Source: Grammothele lineata (taxonomy: Eukaryota > Basidiomycota > Agaricomycetes > Polyporales > Polyporaceae). From it: 64,000 nucleotides of DNA. The notes under the pieces were generated by a model, which made no database searches, was not told the origin of the DNA, and saw only the letters and a list, made by a program, of their open reading frames with translations. The stretch spans positions 496,001 to 560,000 of the forward strand of contig NDFF03000035.1 in NCBI GenBank assembly GCA_002150815.3. Direction: 5' to 3'. Shown here piece by piece: positions 33,200 to 43,683 of the stretch (its first letter is position 1; every line of letters starts with the position of its first letter). Made by a program: the position numbers and the translations under genes.

Positions 33200-33535
33200 C
33201 GCGGAAGGGGCACGAGCAAACGCGACGCGCACGGACTCGACACGAGACGCGACGAGACGCGACAAGACGCGACAAGACGCACGCGGACGCGGCCCGGGAC
33301 GCAATGTGGCGTTTGGTGGCGCTCGGAGACGCGCGCGGACGCGCGGCGGGACGCAGACGGGACGCGACGGGACGCGACGGGACGCGACGGGACGCGATAG
33401 GGACGCGATAGGGACGCGACGAGACGCAACACAGACGCAACATGGACGCGACACGGACGCGACACGGACGCGACAGGACGCACAGCGGGACGCGACAGAA
33501 CGCGACAGGACGCGACGAGACGCGTCGCTGGGGCA
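33200..33535 (+). repeat. GACGC minisatellite, internal block
   Basis: Runs of GGGACGCGAC, GACGCGACAA and GGACGCGACAC. It shares a GTGGCGTTTG..TGGCGC interruption with the left arm (around 32397 and 33304), so one block was probably copied from the other. Confidence 0.75.
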
Positions 33536-33892
33536 GGTATACACATAACAGCCTACCTTCAATCTCATCTCAGACTGGTATCCTATCACTTCCAAACATA
33601 TTTCCCAGAGTGAGTAATAGCATATTGAAGACACAAAACACATTTGCTTCACACCTGCTGCACTGAGACATAGCGAATTATTAGGTTCGTGCTCGATGAG
33701 ATCAGTATTGCTATTATTGAGGCGCCAATAGCGGCTCGCAAGCAGTGGGCATCGACCTCCAACTCATTAACAAGTGACGTACCAAGTATTTATGCGTAAC
33801 AACAACGTGTATTATAGCAACATAGTACAACATGCAAAGCAGTAAGGCATATCTGGGGTAATATGTAGCACAATGTGTACGAGACGCAAGCG

Positions 33893-34050
33893 CGACGCGG
33901 AAGAAGAGTGGGCGTCTGTGCCCCGGAGGGACGCGACAGACGCGACGGGGCGCGAACGGGCGCGGAAAAGTACTGGGCGCTTGTGTCGCGTCTCTTGTCG
34001 CGTCTCGTCGCGTCTCGTCGCGTCCCGTTGCGTCCCGTTGCGTCGAATTC
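33893..34050 (-). repeat. GACGC minisatellite, right arm
   Basis: Reverse-oriented counterpart of the left arm; on the minus strand it reads AATTCGACGCAACGGGACGC followed by GACGC units. Confidence 0.75.
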
Positions 34051-34058
34051 CTTTTGCC

Positions 34059-34067
34059 CGTGTCTTT
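34059..34067 (+). repeat. Target-site duplication, right copy
   Basis: CGTGTCTTT, exact copy of 32280-32288, next to the right end of the GACGC-armed element. Confidence 0.8.
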
Positions 34068-34868
34068 GCCTGACTCGGCATCGCGCGTCGTCGCAACAGC
34101 CGCTTCAGCACAGCGCCGGCGGTAGTCGAGCAGGGTGTGGTAGTCCATAGCGGACGCCTCTGAGAGGGCGGCGAAGAACCCTGGGTATGTGGCGGGCTGT
34201 CGGAGTGTGTGGCGGGCTGCCGCGCGAGCGACATCTGGGAGTTGGAATGCGCGCGCGAGGATGTAGACTCGGAATGGCTCAGCTTCGAGTAACGCCGGCT
34301 GGAGGAGCGTGTAGCGCATGCGCGAGGGCATCCCGCGGATGCCATACTCTCTGCCTGCCTTGAGGAGGGCATGGATGAGGTCGAGGTCGGTTAGTGGCGG
34401 CTCTTCGGCGAAATCGAGCATGAGAGTGAGATACGCCCATACATCTCCGCGCTCCTCCACAATGATACTGGGTTTCTCGTCCTTGGAATCTGTTGACGGT
34501 GGTAGGTCTATTGATGGGATATTGGCGAGCCGCTCTCGGAAGAAGTGGAAGTCGACATTGTCCACAGTGCGGATGATGAGGTCTCCAGAAGGCCTATCCT
34601 GGTAGGGCAGATTCGAGGATTCCATCTTGAAAGACGACTGGAGTGGGCGAAAGCTGAGAGCATGTCGACGGAAGATATTAGTTACTCTGCCAGTATGTAT
34701 GCCTCGAGGCCCGTAGGGAGCCACGCGGTAACTGCTGACTTCTCATGCCCTGTGCTGCGGCAGCTTGTGCAGACACGCGTGAGATGCGCGATCCGATATC
34801 ATGCGAAGTTCTGCCTTATCCGACGTGTTGGCTTTCTACCACTACGCTCGTGTACTACGCCTCTACCC

Positions 34869-36202
34869 ATGTCCCCGCTACTCGTTTCAGGCGAAATCTA
34901 CACATTGGTGAATTTGGCCAGCCCAGGAACGGCTTTACAAGTGTGTTGCACCGACGAATATTCGTTGACGAACAGAGGGGAAGTCAGGGGATTTCCGGTC
35001 ACGGGGAAACGGGACCAACAAGTGTGTAACAACGTTTGCGTTGTAGCGTGATTGCTTATGGCTCTCGATTATCCAGTGGCGTTTTCTGAAAAAGAATGAG
35101 GGTAAATTCATCATTATGTCTTTGGTGGATTCTCCGGACGAGCAAGGACTATACCTGTCTCCCTCCGCATCTCCACCTACGCGTCAGGCAAAATCTATCA
35201 CCGTCTCCGTTGGTTTGATACCTTTCGTTTGGGACGTTGAGGAAGTACAAGGGCTGATAAGGTACAATGTCACCGTTTCAGTTGTGAGCTGTGTGTACAC
35301 TATAGTAAATACTAAACGGAATTCACAGAATTCAATGGGGAAAAACAAACACCGCTCTGAATCTACACTATGGGAGAGCATACCCGAATACGCCCGTAAG
35401 AAGGCAACCTATCACGTTAATTAACAGTACCTCATCATTTTTAAGGTGATCTTATACAAAATAGTAGACGAATATCGAGGAGAACGATGGTCAGCAGTTT
35501 CGTGTGGCCCACCAAATAACGATGTGTCAAAAATCGCGCCTTGTGCAGGCCCTCCTACCTCTCTGCGCCTCTGTCCCCCCGAATCATGGGGTCTGAGCAG
35601 CAAACCCTACATTCTCCAAGCCTTTTATGACTTCAAGATGGCTTTAGACTTCACCATGAGCCATTACCTATTGGTTAACCATGACCTGCATGGTTATGCG
35701 AACCAACAGGTACGTACGTGCATCCCCTTAATGAAGACAGTTAAACTATACAAGTGGCATGGTATATGGGTAGACCTTTACTGATTACTCACCATTAATT
35801 TATACAGTGGGTCTTTGTTCCAAGCGGGTCCGGCTACGCCATCAGATGTGTGTGGAAAGGGACAGATAATGTTCCGCTCTACATATCGGTGAATGGCCCA
35901 GCGGAAGAAGGCAGTAACATTGTAATGTCGCGTTATCCCGTCACCTGGAACGTTGTTCCTCTTGACATGGATCTTGATACCGTAGCGTGAGTTATCAGAC
36001 TTCACATCCATCGACATGAACTGACGCACATATAGCATCCTTTGGCCAGGATCCAATCTGGCCGTCTCTATCGAGGGTCAATCAGAGGTACAGTGCTTTC
36101 CCCATTCAAAGATCAACAAGATTATTGATATCTCAGCATGGTTAGATCAAGCTTGCACGATACGAAGCTTGGGGACGGCGTTGGCGTCTCATATGTGCAT
36201 AG
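34869..36202 (+). CDS. Ricin-B/beta-trefoil-like lectin protein, copy 1
   Basis: Seven exons (34869-35021, 35077-35261, 35329-35395, 35428-35709, 35808-35986, 36036-36087, 36146-36202) encode 324 aa. It has two units, each with ricin-B-type features: a Q-x-W-like end (RDQQWRF and YANQQWVF, each split by an intron before Trp), a WGKTNTALNLHYGRAYPNTP or ILWPGSNLAV block, and YLS/PVTW strands. This pattern fits the carbohydrate-binding CBM13/ricin-B superfamily common in Agaricomycetes. No catalytic toxin chain is present, and there is no signal peptide, so the protein is probably cytoplasmic. Sugar-binding residues were not identified. The copy at 40964 has the same exon count, and exons 1 and 3 have identical lengths. 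Identity by pattern only. Confidence 0.7.
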
Positions 36203-36453
36203 AATCTCATTTCACGAGCTCTCGAATTCGCTTGTTGTATCAGACCTTACTCATGCATCAAATGAGACTCGAATTATGTGTGCAGTCGTATGTACATGCC
36301 GTCTGAAATGTGTCGATTTCCACGGACCAAAAAGGAAGCTCTCGGCCGAGAACGGTGCACAGTGCATATTCTGATCGCTCTATCGTACCTGTGAAACTTG
36401 TTTCATCCATGCATATCCAAAGACGATAAGATGATCCCAATTCTCATACATCC
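36203..36453. other. Convergent 3' region
   Basis: Short spacer between lectin copy 1 (plus) and the BTB gene (minus). An open frame continues past the lectin's proposed last intron, but the spliced version gives an end similar to copy 2. Confidence 0.4.
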
Positions 36454-37716
36454 CTACGAATGCTCACTGACAGAGTCGCAGATAAACCCTATCTGAAGCG
36501 TAACTTCAGTGAGAATGCACCTCGTAGAACGCATGATATGATGAGTGCGCACCTCGTTGATAACTTTCGAAAGCTCATCCCGCACGACGCCTGCAACGGC
36601 ATCGACAAGAGAGCCGTACGCATCCCGGCGACACGGCTCGCACTCGCCCCACGCATCAACGACGTCCTTCATCAACACGTTTTTGGCTTTCTGGGAACGC
36701 GCGAGGTTTGCGTGCGGCCTGTACTCAAGCATACGCGCTAGCTCTGCGAAGTACGCTTTCAACGGAATAGATTGACCTCGAGATATTGACGCGAGATGAG
36801 CCACTTGGTGCGTTCCTGAGGCCTCTGCATGTAGTTTTGGCGATGAACTGACATGACCATTACTGCGCAGGACGGACGGCATTCTACGACTATCCGTGGC
36901 ATGAGCGGCGCCATGTGTGGGGCTGCAGGTGTACGAGGACAGGGAAACGTGAGGATCTGGGGTCTGATATCCATGCCCGCACTCGTACCTGGCCCCGCTG
37001 CACACGTTTGGTGCAAGTCGTAAAAGCTCCTTCCCGTGCGTAGTTGTGTGGAGCCAGCGTGGCTCCTCACCGTTCTCGGAAATACTGACGACGGCGCGCG
37101 CCACCACGCTGCAGTTGCGACGATAGATACTGAGCGCATTGTAGGCCGCGCTCGCCTCAATGTGATCAAAGTCGGGAGGAAGAAGACTGAATTGATCGGG
37201 GGTAAGTCCAAGCGCGTGGCGCGCTGCGACGCGCACAACGTCGTGGAGATTGTGGGCCCAGGCGAGGGCGTAAATGCTGAGAGGGTGGTCCTTTGGAAGT
37301 GAGGAACGGAGAACCGCAGCACCCACTGCGTTAGTTGCCGCCAAAATTTCGTACTTTCTGGCGGTGTGGAGTAGATCGCGTACGAGATTGAGGTCACTGG
37401 CGAGGAGAGAAATCGAACGGGGCGACGTAGGGAGGTAACACAATGGGATAATTGTTTCCCAGACGGCGCTGCTTTCCGAAGTCTCGATGACCCGCTTGTC
37501 GTACGAGTAGCCGGATTCGTTATTGTTCTCGGAAGCTGTTTCTCCGGGTGACTTCGGCGCTGAAAGAATGTCGTTGAAGACGGAAGACGAGTACTGGATG
37601 ATATCTCCGTGGACATGGAAGTCAATTTCGTCAGATGACCGAAGAACGAGGTCACCAATGGACGGGTTGTGATAGAAAACTAGAGGAGTGGGGCTTGTAG
37701 ATGACATGGAGGACAT
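36454..37716 (-). CDS. BTB/POZ domain protein, intact copy
   Basis: A single open exon of 420 aa from a clear ATG. The BTB core begins IGDLVLRSSDEIDFHVH and continues through SSVFNDIL (about residues 20-60). A helical region with YALAWAHNLHDVVRVAARHAL follows, then a Ser/His-rich linker and a conserved C-terminal block with WGECEPCRRDAYGSLVDAV, whose Cys pair recurs in all the paralogs. Function unknown; the BTB domain suggests protein-protein contact. The last 25 residues follow a GAG|GTGCGC donor-like site and may be intronic. Orientation is the same as the other three BTB loci of the cluster. Confidence 0.78.
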   Translation of the reverse strand: MSSMSSTSPTPLVFYHNPSIGDLVLRSSDEIDFHVHGDIIQYSSSVFNDILSAPKSPGETASENNNESGYSYDKRVIETSESSAVWETIIPLCYLPTSPRSISLLASDLNLVRDLLHTARKYEILAATNAVGAAVLRSSLPKDHPLSIYALAWAHNLHDVVRVAARHALGLTPDQFSLLPPDFDHIEASAAYNALSIYRRNCSVVARAVVSISENGEEPRWLHTTTHGKELLRLAPNVCSGARYECGHGYQTPDPHVSLSSYTCSPTHGAAHATDSRRMPSVLRSNGHVSSSPKLHAEASGTHQVAHLASISRGQSIPLKAYFAELARMLEYRPHANLARSQKAKNVLMKDVVDAWGECEPCRRDAYGSLVDAVAGVVRDELSKVINEVRTHHIMRSTRCILTEVTLQIGFICDSVSEHS

Positions 37717-38856
37717 TGCAGGAGACAGGGTCGAAGGTGTGGTCTCAGCAGCTTGTAAAAGCGTGAGTGGAGTAAAAAGGAAGGACCGGCTGACCTTTAA
37801 ATACCGAGCCGCGGTAAGCTACCGTAGTACCATGATCCATCTAGCCAGAGAAGTACTCAGGCTGGTCAGACATGGTACAGAAGGTATTCTGCTCAGTCTG
37901 AGCGAATTAAAGTGTTGAACTTTGAGCCTATTCAAGGGATCTATTGCTCATCGTAATAAGCAGCTCCAGCCTAAGCCGCGCTCGCTGGCGGCGGGCCGGG
38001 GTTATATATCAGGTAAGTACTTACTACAAGGGAGTCCCATGTCTGCCAAGATGGTACTAAGGCTACGGTAGTCAATTTTAGCCCAGACGGAGAGCCTGAG
38101 GGCGGCTACAGTTGGAACAAAGTCGAACGCTAAGTGAAGTTGAAACGTTGAAGTGCTAACTAGTAGGCTGCAACTTGAACTTTAAGCCCTCGGAAATTGG
38201 AATCGATCGCCCGTGAATCATGTGACTCTTGACCGGATCGGGCGGCCGCCGGAGTCCGAACCGCCGTGAAGCAACTCGCCGGCGAGCGATTACCGCAGCG
38301 AGCCAACTGCGAGCTGGGTTCCTTCGTTCCTACAAGTAACAACATCAAACCGTCTATCCGAGATAACATGTGCGTATGTCTAGATTCTACACAGCGCCCA
38401 GCAGACACGATATCTTCGAAACGCACTCATGTGCCAGCGACACTTTGCTGCGGCGGCACTGCGGTACATTTGCACGGGACGTCAAGTTGCCTGTAGAGTA
38501 AGAACTTTTCCCGCCATTACTTGTACCCACGCCGCCAGCTACCGCAGGCATCTAAATCGCTTCTACGAGCTGGATAAAACTAGCAGTGGTATGTGCGACG
38601 TTGGGCAATCGGCTGGTGCCGTTCGGGGAACGACTGCGAGTCTAGTATATCGAAGCTGTCCGCGAAAATATCTAGCGCACGGCAAGAGAAAGAAACTTGA
38701 TTCGAGCTATCCATGGCTGCGCTGATCTGGGCGACATTACAATTTTCGAAAACAGTATCCTACAGAAGCCGCAAGCCGCACCCGGTCCCGGATACTGCTG
38801 AGATCTCATATCACCGTCTCCAAATTATAACTCATCCCATTCTTACAGTTGAACCT
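37717..38856. other. Intergenic between BTB paralogs
   Basis: No gene supported; a TTTAAATACC element about 85 bp upstream of the BTB start may serve as a TATA-like box. Confidence 0.4.
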
Positions 38857-40107
38857 TTAGCTCAACCTACATCTGTAACGTGAGTTCTGACTACATTCGC
38901 AACGTTGCAGAAATTGACGCACCTTCTCTATCGCATTCTCAATTTCTTCTCGCACCTCCCTCGTGATGACGTCTATCATATAGCGATACGAGCCCTCACG
39001 ACAGGTCTCGCACTCCTCCCACTCCTTTACCAATCCCTCCATCAAGATGTTCCTCGCCATTTTCGAACGCGCGACCTCCGGGTCAGGACGAAGTTCGAGC
39101 ATACGGGTGAGCTCCGCGAAGTACGCATTCCATGGGAGGCGGCGGTTGCTGCCTGAGTCCGATGATACTATCCAAATACTATATGTTCTTGTACCCTCTG
39201 AGCGCGTGCTGAAGGGCGTATTGGCGTCTGTATTTTCTGAGCGAAGTCCAAGGCCTCCTGCGAGCGAATAAATGCTGCGACGAAATAGCGACGGACGACG
39301 TCGCAGTGTCATGGTGTCAATGGATTGAGAAGCGCCGCCATAGTTGCCGGAGGGGGAATGGCCACTATATTCGCTGCTCCCTCCACATACTTCTGGCCTT
39401 GCCCTGTAGAGTTTCTTCCCAGTAGGAGTGCGCAGCCAACTTGGAGTGGTTCCTTTGGCGGACACTGTGGTGACTGCGCGAGCGGCATTGCTGCAGCTGC
39501 GGCGGTAGTACGCGCTTAGGATTCTGTACGCCGTACTGGCCTCGATCATATCGAACTCGGGCGGGAGAGCGCCGAACTCGTCCTGGGGTAGGGTGATGGC
39601 CTGTTTGGCAGCAAGGCGCAATACCTGGGGAAATTTATATGCCCATGCGAGCGCATATAGGCTGAGTGGATGTTGGCGGACGAGGGGAGAGCGGAGGAGG
39701 GAGATGTGGACTGTGGCGGATACTTCATGCAACTCGTATTTGTCAGCAGCCTTCAGAAAGTCACGTAGAATAGGAAGATCGACGTTGGTTAGGCAGTAGG
39801 ATGGCTGGCAGTGAGCGGGGAGATAGCATAAGGGGATGATCTTCTCCCAGACTATGCTGCTCTCCTCTGTCGGTATCGTCGGTCTCTCGTCTGGGGGCTT
39901 TGGGGAGGAGGGTGTAGCAGCATTATCTAGAGCACTATTGCAAGGCTGGGGGAGGGATAACATCTGAGAGAAGAATGGAGATGCGTCCTTGAGGACGTCG
40001 GCATGGAGGAAGAAGAGTGTATCGTCCGATGATTTTATCATTATGTCGCCTATTGCTGGATTACGATAGAAAGCTGGCGTGGCTGAGTTTGCTGGTTCTT
40101 TGGGCAT
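38857..40107 (-). CDS. BTB/POZ domain protein, intact copy
   Basis: Single exon of 416 aa from the ATG at 40107. It has the BTB start IGDIMIKSSDDTLFFLHADV, then SPFFSQML, the helical block YALAWAYKFPQVLRLAAKQAI, the YYRRSCSNAARAV segment, a Ser-rich linker, and the C-terminal WEECETCREGSYRYMIDV. It is closest to the 36454-37716 copy by eye. No known partner. Confidence 0.8.
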   Translation of the reverse strand: MPKEPANSATPAFYRNPAIGDIMIKSSDDTLFFLHADVLKDASPFFSQMLSLPQPCNSALDNAATPSSPKPPDERPTIPTEESSIVWEKIIPLCYLPAHCQPSYCLTNVDLPILRDFLKAADKYELHEVSATVHISLLRSPLVRQHPLSLYALAWAYKFPQVLRLAAKQAITLPQDEFGALPPEFDMIEASTAYRILSAYYRRSCSNAARAVTTVSAKGTTPSWLRTPTGKKLYRARPEVCGGSSEYSGHSPSGNYGGASQSIDTMTLRRRPSLFRRSIYSLAGGLGLRSENTDANTPFSTRSEGTRTYSIWIVSSDSGSNRRLPWNAYFAELTRMLELRPDPEVARSKMARNILMEGLVKEWEECETCREGSYRYMIDVITREVREEIENAIEKVRQFLQRCECSQNSRYRCRLS

Positions 40108-40963
40108 CACGATGAGACGAGCAGCGGAGATGGGCAGGAAAAGAGAAGGAAGGAGCTGAGAGATGCCTGGGGGAGAGCTGGGGTATTAGGGTGTTGCAAC
40201 CCCGAAACCTACCACTGTCACTCTTTCAGTATCTAGACGCGCCTTCCTTCTCCTGGAGAGAAGAGCTTAGAGAAGAGCCGCAGCACACTGAATCGAGCCA
40301 CATGATATATGCACATGCCGATATATAAGTAACTTGCAAACTGGGCCAGACACATGCCGGGATAGCGCGCGAATCGTCCCAGCTGCTGATGAGATTAAAG
40401 TTTTCCGGAGAGGCTTGTGCGCCCTGATGATATTGTGAGCACATACCCTAAGTCACTGACAGCAAACGCGTTGTTGCTGACCTTCATTCAAGGTTGGGCT
40501 CGGACTTGAGTGATCGCGTTCCGAAGGGCCGTGGTTCACATCACGTGATGACTACCCTCATCGCTCCAACTCGAATTTGAACTCGCGAGCGGCCAGAACT
40601 ACATACCAGGATCTTGAAATTGTCTACTGTGGTCCGACGTCAATAGGAACTCGGCCCGTACGCAAGTCCGCGTTCCCATATCGCCCTCTGATCGCAGGAT
40701 TCTGCCCTGGGGCGTCCACTTCTAAGCTTGCTGGCGCTGCAATCGGAGTTCGGCGCGCGCGTTGAGTGTTGTGCTGCGGTACGTCAGACGTCCGGTTTGT
40801 GAGAGCTGCTACTCAAGCTAATGCGAGGCGCTCACGTTCACGTGTCATGAGGCGTGTTGCAGAACACCTGCAACGTTGCTCTGACTCCAGTGAGCACTGA
40901 GACCTGGTGTCTGGTGTGGGCAGTCCGGGCTTTCCTCCTCTCCTCTCCGACTAGTGCGACATC
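40108..40963. other. Intergenic
   Basis: Divergent region between a BTB gene (minus) and lectin copy 2 (plus). No gene supported. Confidence 0.4.
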
Positions 40964-42322
40964 ATGCTTCCCGATACGCTTACCTCAGAAAACATAGTGC
41001 TTCTCAACTCTCGGACCCCCAGTTCTGCATTGCAGGTATGCTGCGATGACCCCTGGTCAACTACCAATCGAGGTAGCGTGCGCGGCTTCCCGTATACCGG
41101 TACTCTGGACCAGCAGGTCAGCGTTATCGTCCGTGCATGAGCATATAGCATATCGATTGACGTCTTGGATGACTACGGCAGTGGAAGCTCGTACCGTTCT
41201 CGGACGAGATGTACGCCTTACAGCCCGCAGTTCTTACCACGGAAGGCCGACCACTCTACCTCTGTCCCACCACGGGTACCAATGGTACTGTCATGGTCGG
41301 AGAAACGCTGATAGCTGGGTGGAAGGTGGAGCTCTCCAAGAACGGTCTAAGGTATGTTGTAGAGTTTGTCAGAATATCCGTACTGAAGTCCAAAGTGATC
41401 ATATTGTTCTGCTTAGGATCTTGTGGGGGACTACGGACTTATGTCTCGATCTCCACTTGGGAATAGGGCACCCAAATACACCTGTATTTCTCTTCTTTCC
41501 GTCTCCACGTTCTGAGCTAATTGCGAAAATGAATCCACTCCCGCAGGTTCACCTCATCAAGCGCAAAGATGAGGTATGCCAGCATTGGAGGTACATCCTC
41601 TGCCCCAAGCCATCGACCGATGTGGCGACACCATGTGCGACCCGTCTCAGTCTCAGTAGCTCTGCGTCCGCTTGGAGCCCCAGTCTGAGGCCGTATCTTC
41701 TTGAAAATAACGCTTCTTGGACTGTTTTGGATCTGGAACGGGGAAAAGATGTTCTAGAAGGGCATATCAGACATTGCGGCCTAAACCAGCAAGTACGCAC
41801 ATGTCTTACAACTCTATTATCTGTATGGGGACGTGGGGCTGATACAAGTTGGTGCGTTAATGTATCTAGTGGTTTTTCATTCCGAATGGGAGCGGATTCG
41901 CCATAGAGTCAGCATGGAAATACATGGCAAGTAAAAGGCGCTATATCACTGTTGCAGGGCCCATAGGCAATGGAGCTCGGGTTTGTGTTTCCCCGTATCC
42001 GGTGACATGGGATGTCCGCTCCTCTCAAGGGTCAGACACGATAAGGTCAAGTTCAAGTTTGGACGCTCATCCTACAAACGTGACTTACAGCTGACACCCA
42101 ATATATCTTGATTCGCCGTTTTAGTATCTTTTGGCCTGATAGCCAGTTTGTGATAGCACTGGGTAACTCAGGAAGCAAAGAAGCCGGAACCCATGTGCGT
42201 CTAACTCGAGTCAGGCTTGAACGAAGAACATGCGTCGTCTTACACAGTTTGCGCAGGTGGAGTTGTGGGACTTGGAGCTCGCTTTGGCACCTGAGAGGTA
42301 CTGGCATTTCATTGCTCTTTGA
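40964..42322 (+). CDS. Ricin-B/beta-trefoil-like lectin protein, copy 2
   Basis: Seven exons (40964-41116, 41182-41351, 41417-41483, 41547-41792, 41870-42045, 42125-42194, 42257-42322) encode 315 aa. Introns fall at the same places and phases as in copy 1 (34869-36202); exon 1 is 153 nt and exon 3 is 67 nt in both. Matching blocks are ALQVCCDDPWSTTNRG, ILWGTTDLCLDLHLGIGHP (WGKTNTALNLHYGRAYP in copy 1), CGLNQQWFFIPNGSGFAI, YPVTWDV and FWPDSQFVIALG. The Trp of each QQW is after an intron. No signal peptide. A sugar-binding role is inferred from family resemblance. Confidence 0.7.
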
Positions 42323-42624
42323 GTCCCTAGCCACGTATTGTACACTCCGCCCTCTCTTGCACCTCTCGCGCGCGTATCACCCAGCCTCTTGTATACTTGG
42401 TCGAAGTCTGTATGCAATTTCCGCTTTGTAGTCCGCTTATATGTCTGCGACCTGCCCAATGAACCACTGTCTTAGTATCCTACCCTAGGGCCTCAGGCTA
42501 CGGGGAGAACATGGCACAGCTACGTACCACGGACTCGGTTGGGGGAACATTGCGGAAACGGTGATGCGGTAATCAATCTACCTTGAGTTCAACCTGATCG
42601 GCGCGCCGTAGTTGCCAGAGTGAG

Positions 42625-43683
42625 CTAGAGACTAGTGACAAGTAATTGCAGACGTACCCGCTCGATCGCCGTTCGAATCTCTTTATCGATGATCCCCAAG
42701 AATGCGTGCATTCCAGCGACGAGTTTCTTCGGCTTTTGGGAATTGGAACCAATTACAACGGTCTCATTATTCATAATGGCAGCGATGATGGGAGGAAGGA
42801 ACTTCTTATACAGCATTGGGATGGGAAGGAGAGGCTGCACATCGAGCCGCTTCTCTAGTTCCTCCATGCCCGCTCGCCAATCAGGATGGATGTAGCTAGA
42901 ACGGCTGTGCCCGGGGAAGGTGACTGCGATATTCATCACATTACCTATACGATACTTCTCGACGTTGAGATAGTACCCGTCAACATTGGTCTCCTTCTGA
43001 GCCGATGCATAGAAGCTCGAGAGACTGAGCCACGTTGGCGGGGTTATCCGTGACAGTCTGGGGTCAATGGTATTTGAGTCACCAGTCCAACGTAGGACCT
43101 TGCGGACTGCCTCGACACAGTCACGACGGTAGGTAGTGAGCTAGTGGTATGCACGGGTGGTGATCGAGTCCATCTCCGGAACGTAAGGCAAGTTGGTCGG
43201 GAGATAGAGCGTTGCGTAGGCAGCCTTGCGAGCAATCTCGTCGATATCATACACTCGCCCCAGCGCATATGCGCTCAGAGCGAACGTAGGGGCATTATCG
43301 GGAACACGGAGAACGCCAATGAGAAGGTTGGACGTCCACCTAGTGACGGCTGCCATCTGGTACTTCCTCGCGGCTTCAAACAAAGCGCGAAATGCGTCGA
43401 CCGTGGAGGGATCGTGCTGAGGGTAGTGGTAGTAGAAAGCGAGGATGAAGGCCCATGTTTCGCTATTCTCCGTGACCTGGACGGCGGGTCGTTGGGATAT
43501 GGGGACGATGGGTGATTGGGGAAGTGAGAACATATCGAGGAAGACAGGGGAAGCGTTGGCCATGAAACATCTGTAGACGTAGAAATCGACGTCGTCATCG
43601 GTGGATATGATGAAGTCTCCGGAATCAGGGTTGAGATAAGGGGGAACCGGGGAGGAGCTGGTGTCAGATGTCTGAGTAGACAT
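42625..43683 (-). pseudogene. BTB-domain gene with one nonsense codon
   Basis: A single frame runs from the ATG at 43683 to a stop at 42625 (353 codons) and is broken only by TAG at 43143-43141, between AYH and LTTYRRDCVEAV. The paralogs have a sense codon there (AYNALSIYRRNC). The BTB part (SGDFIISTDDDVDFYVY, then SPVFLDMFSLPQ) is upstream of the stop and the C-terminal helix (LVAGMHAFLGIIDKEIRTAI) is downstream. The C-terminal Cys pair is absent. Either a recent pseudogene or a truncated 180-aa BTB-only protein. Confidence 0.75.

Larger units (their letters stand above)
32289..34058. mobile_element. Non-autonomous DNA transposon with GACGC-rich arms
   Basis: 1770 bp bounded by CGTGTCTTT direct repeats. 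The ends are inverted: left GGGGCACAGGTAATTCGACG and right (reversed) GGCAAAAGGAATTCGACGC, both running into arrays of GACGC-type units. The centre (about 32460-33180 and 33545-33880) is not repetitive and encodes nothing recognisable. A third GACGC block lies at 33200-33535 in the left-arm orientation. A 9-bp duplication with repeat-rich termini would suit a Mutator-like element, but no transposase supports this. The arms lack stops in some frames, producing artificial Arg/Asp/Thr-rich reading frames. Confidence 0.8.
31731..34625 (-). pseudogene. BTB-domain gene split by a 1.77-kb transposon
   Basis: The N-terminal half (34625-34059) starts at an ATG before ESSNLPYQD and has a BTB fold start, SGDLIIRTVDNVDFHFF, then the helical region ending CAEAAVATTRDAESGKDT. 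The C-terminal half (32288 down to 31731 at most) resumes with KDTKPLPKWIADDERIW and holds GGCTECGKKAYGDAMAF, matching the Cys motif of the intact paralogs. Between them lies a mobile element flanked by the direct repeat CGTGTCTTT. Both halves are in the same frame relative to that repeat, so the element landed in an otherwise open exon. The C-terminus is uncertain: the frame runs on to 31731, antisense to the neighbouring gene. BTB proteins mediate dimerisation or act as cullin-3 adaptors; this copy is probably inactive. Confidence 0.78.

Noticed and set aside
33200..33535. CRISPR-like array
   Set aside because: The units are short, irregular and without spacers, and the genome is eukaryotic; this is a minisatellite.
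33040..33652. Arg/Ser/Val- or Asp/Thr-rich proteins in the GACGC blocks
   Set aside because: They appear in several frames of both strands and reflect the tandem repeat, not coding sequence.
32289..34058. AATT read as a 4-bp target duplication of the GACGC-armed element
   Set aside because: AATT is part of the inverted ends; the exact CGTGTCTTT repeats further out fit both the gene frame and the element ends better.
36088..36374. Extension of lectin copy 1 by the unspliced frame past 36087
   Set aside because: Splicing to 36146 gives an ending similar to copy 2 and a stop at 36202; the unspliced frame has no family resemblance.
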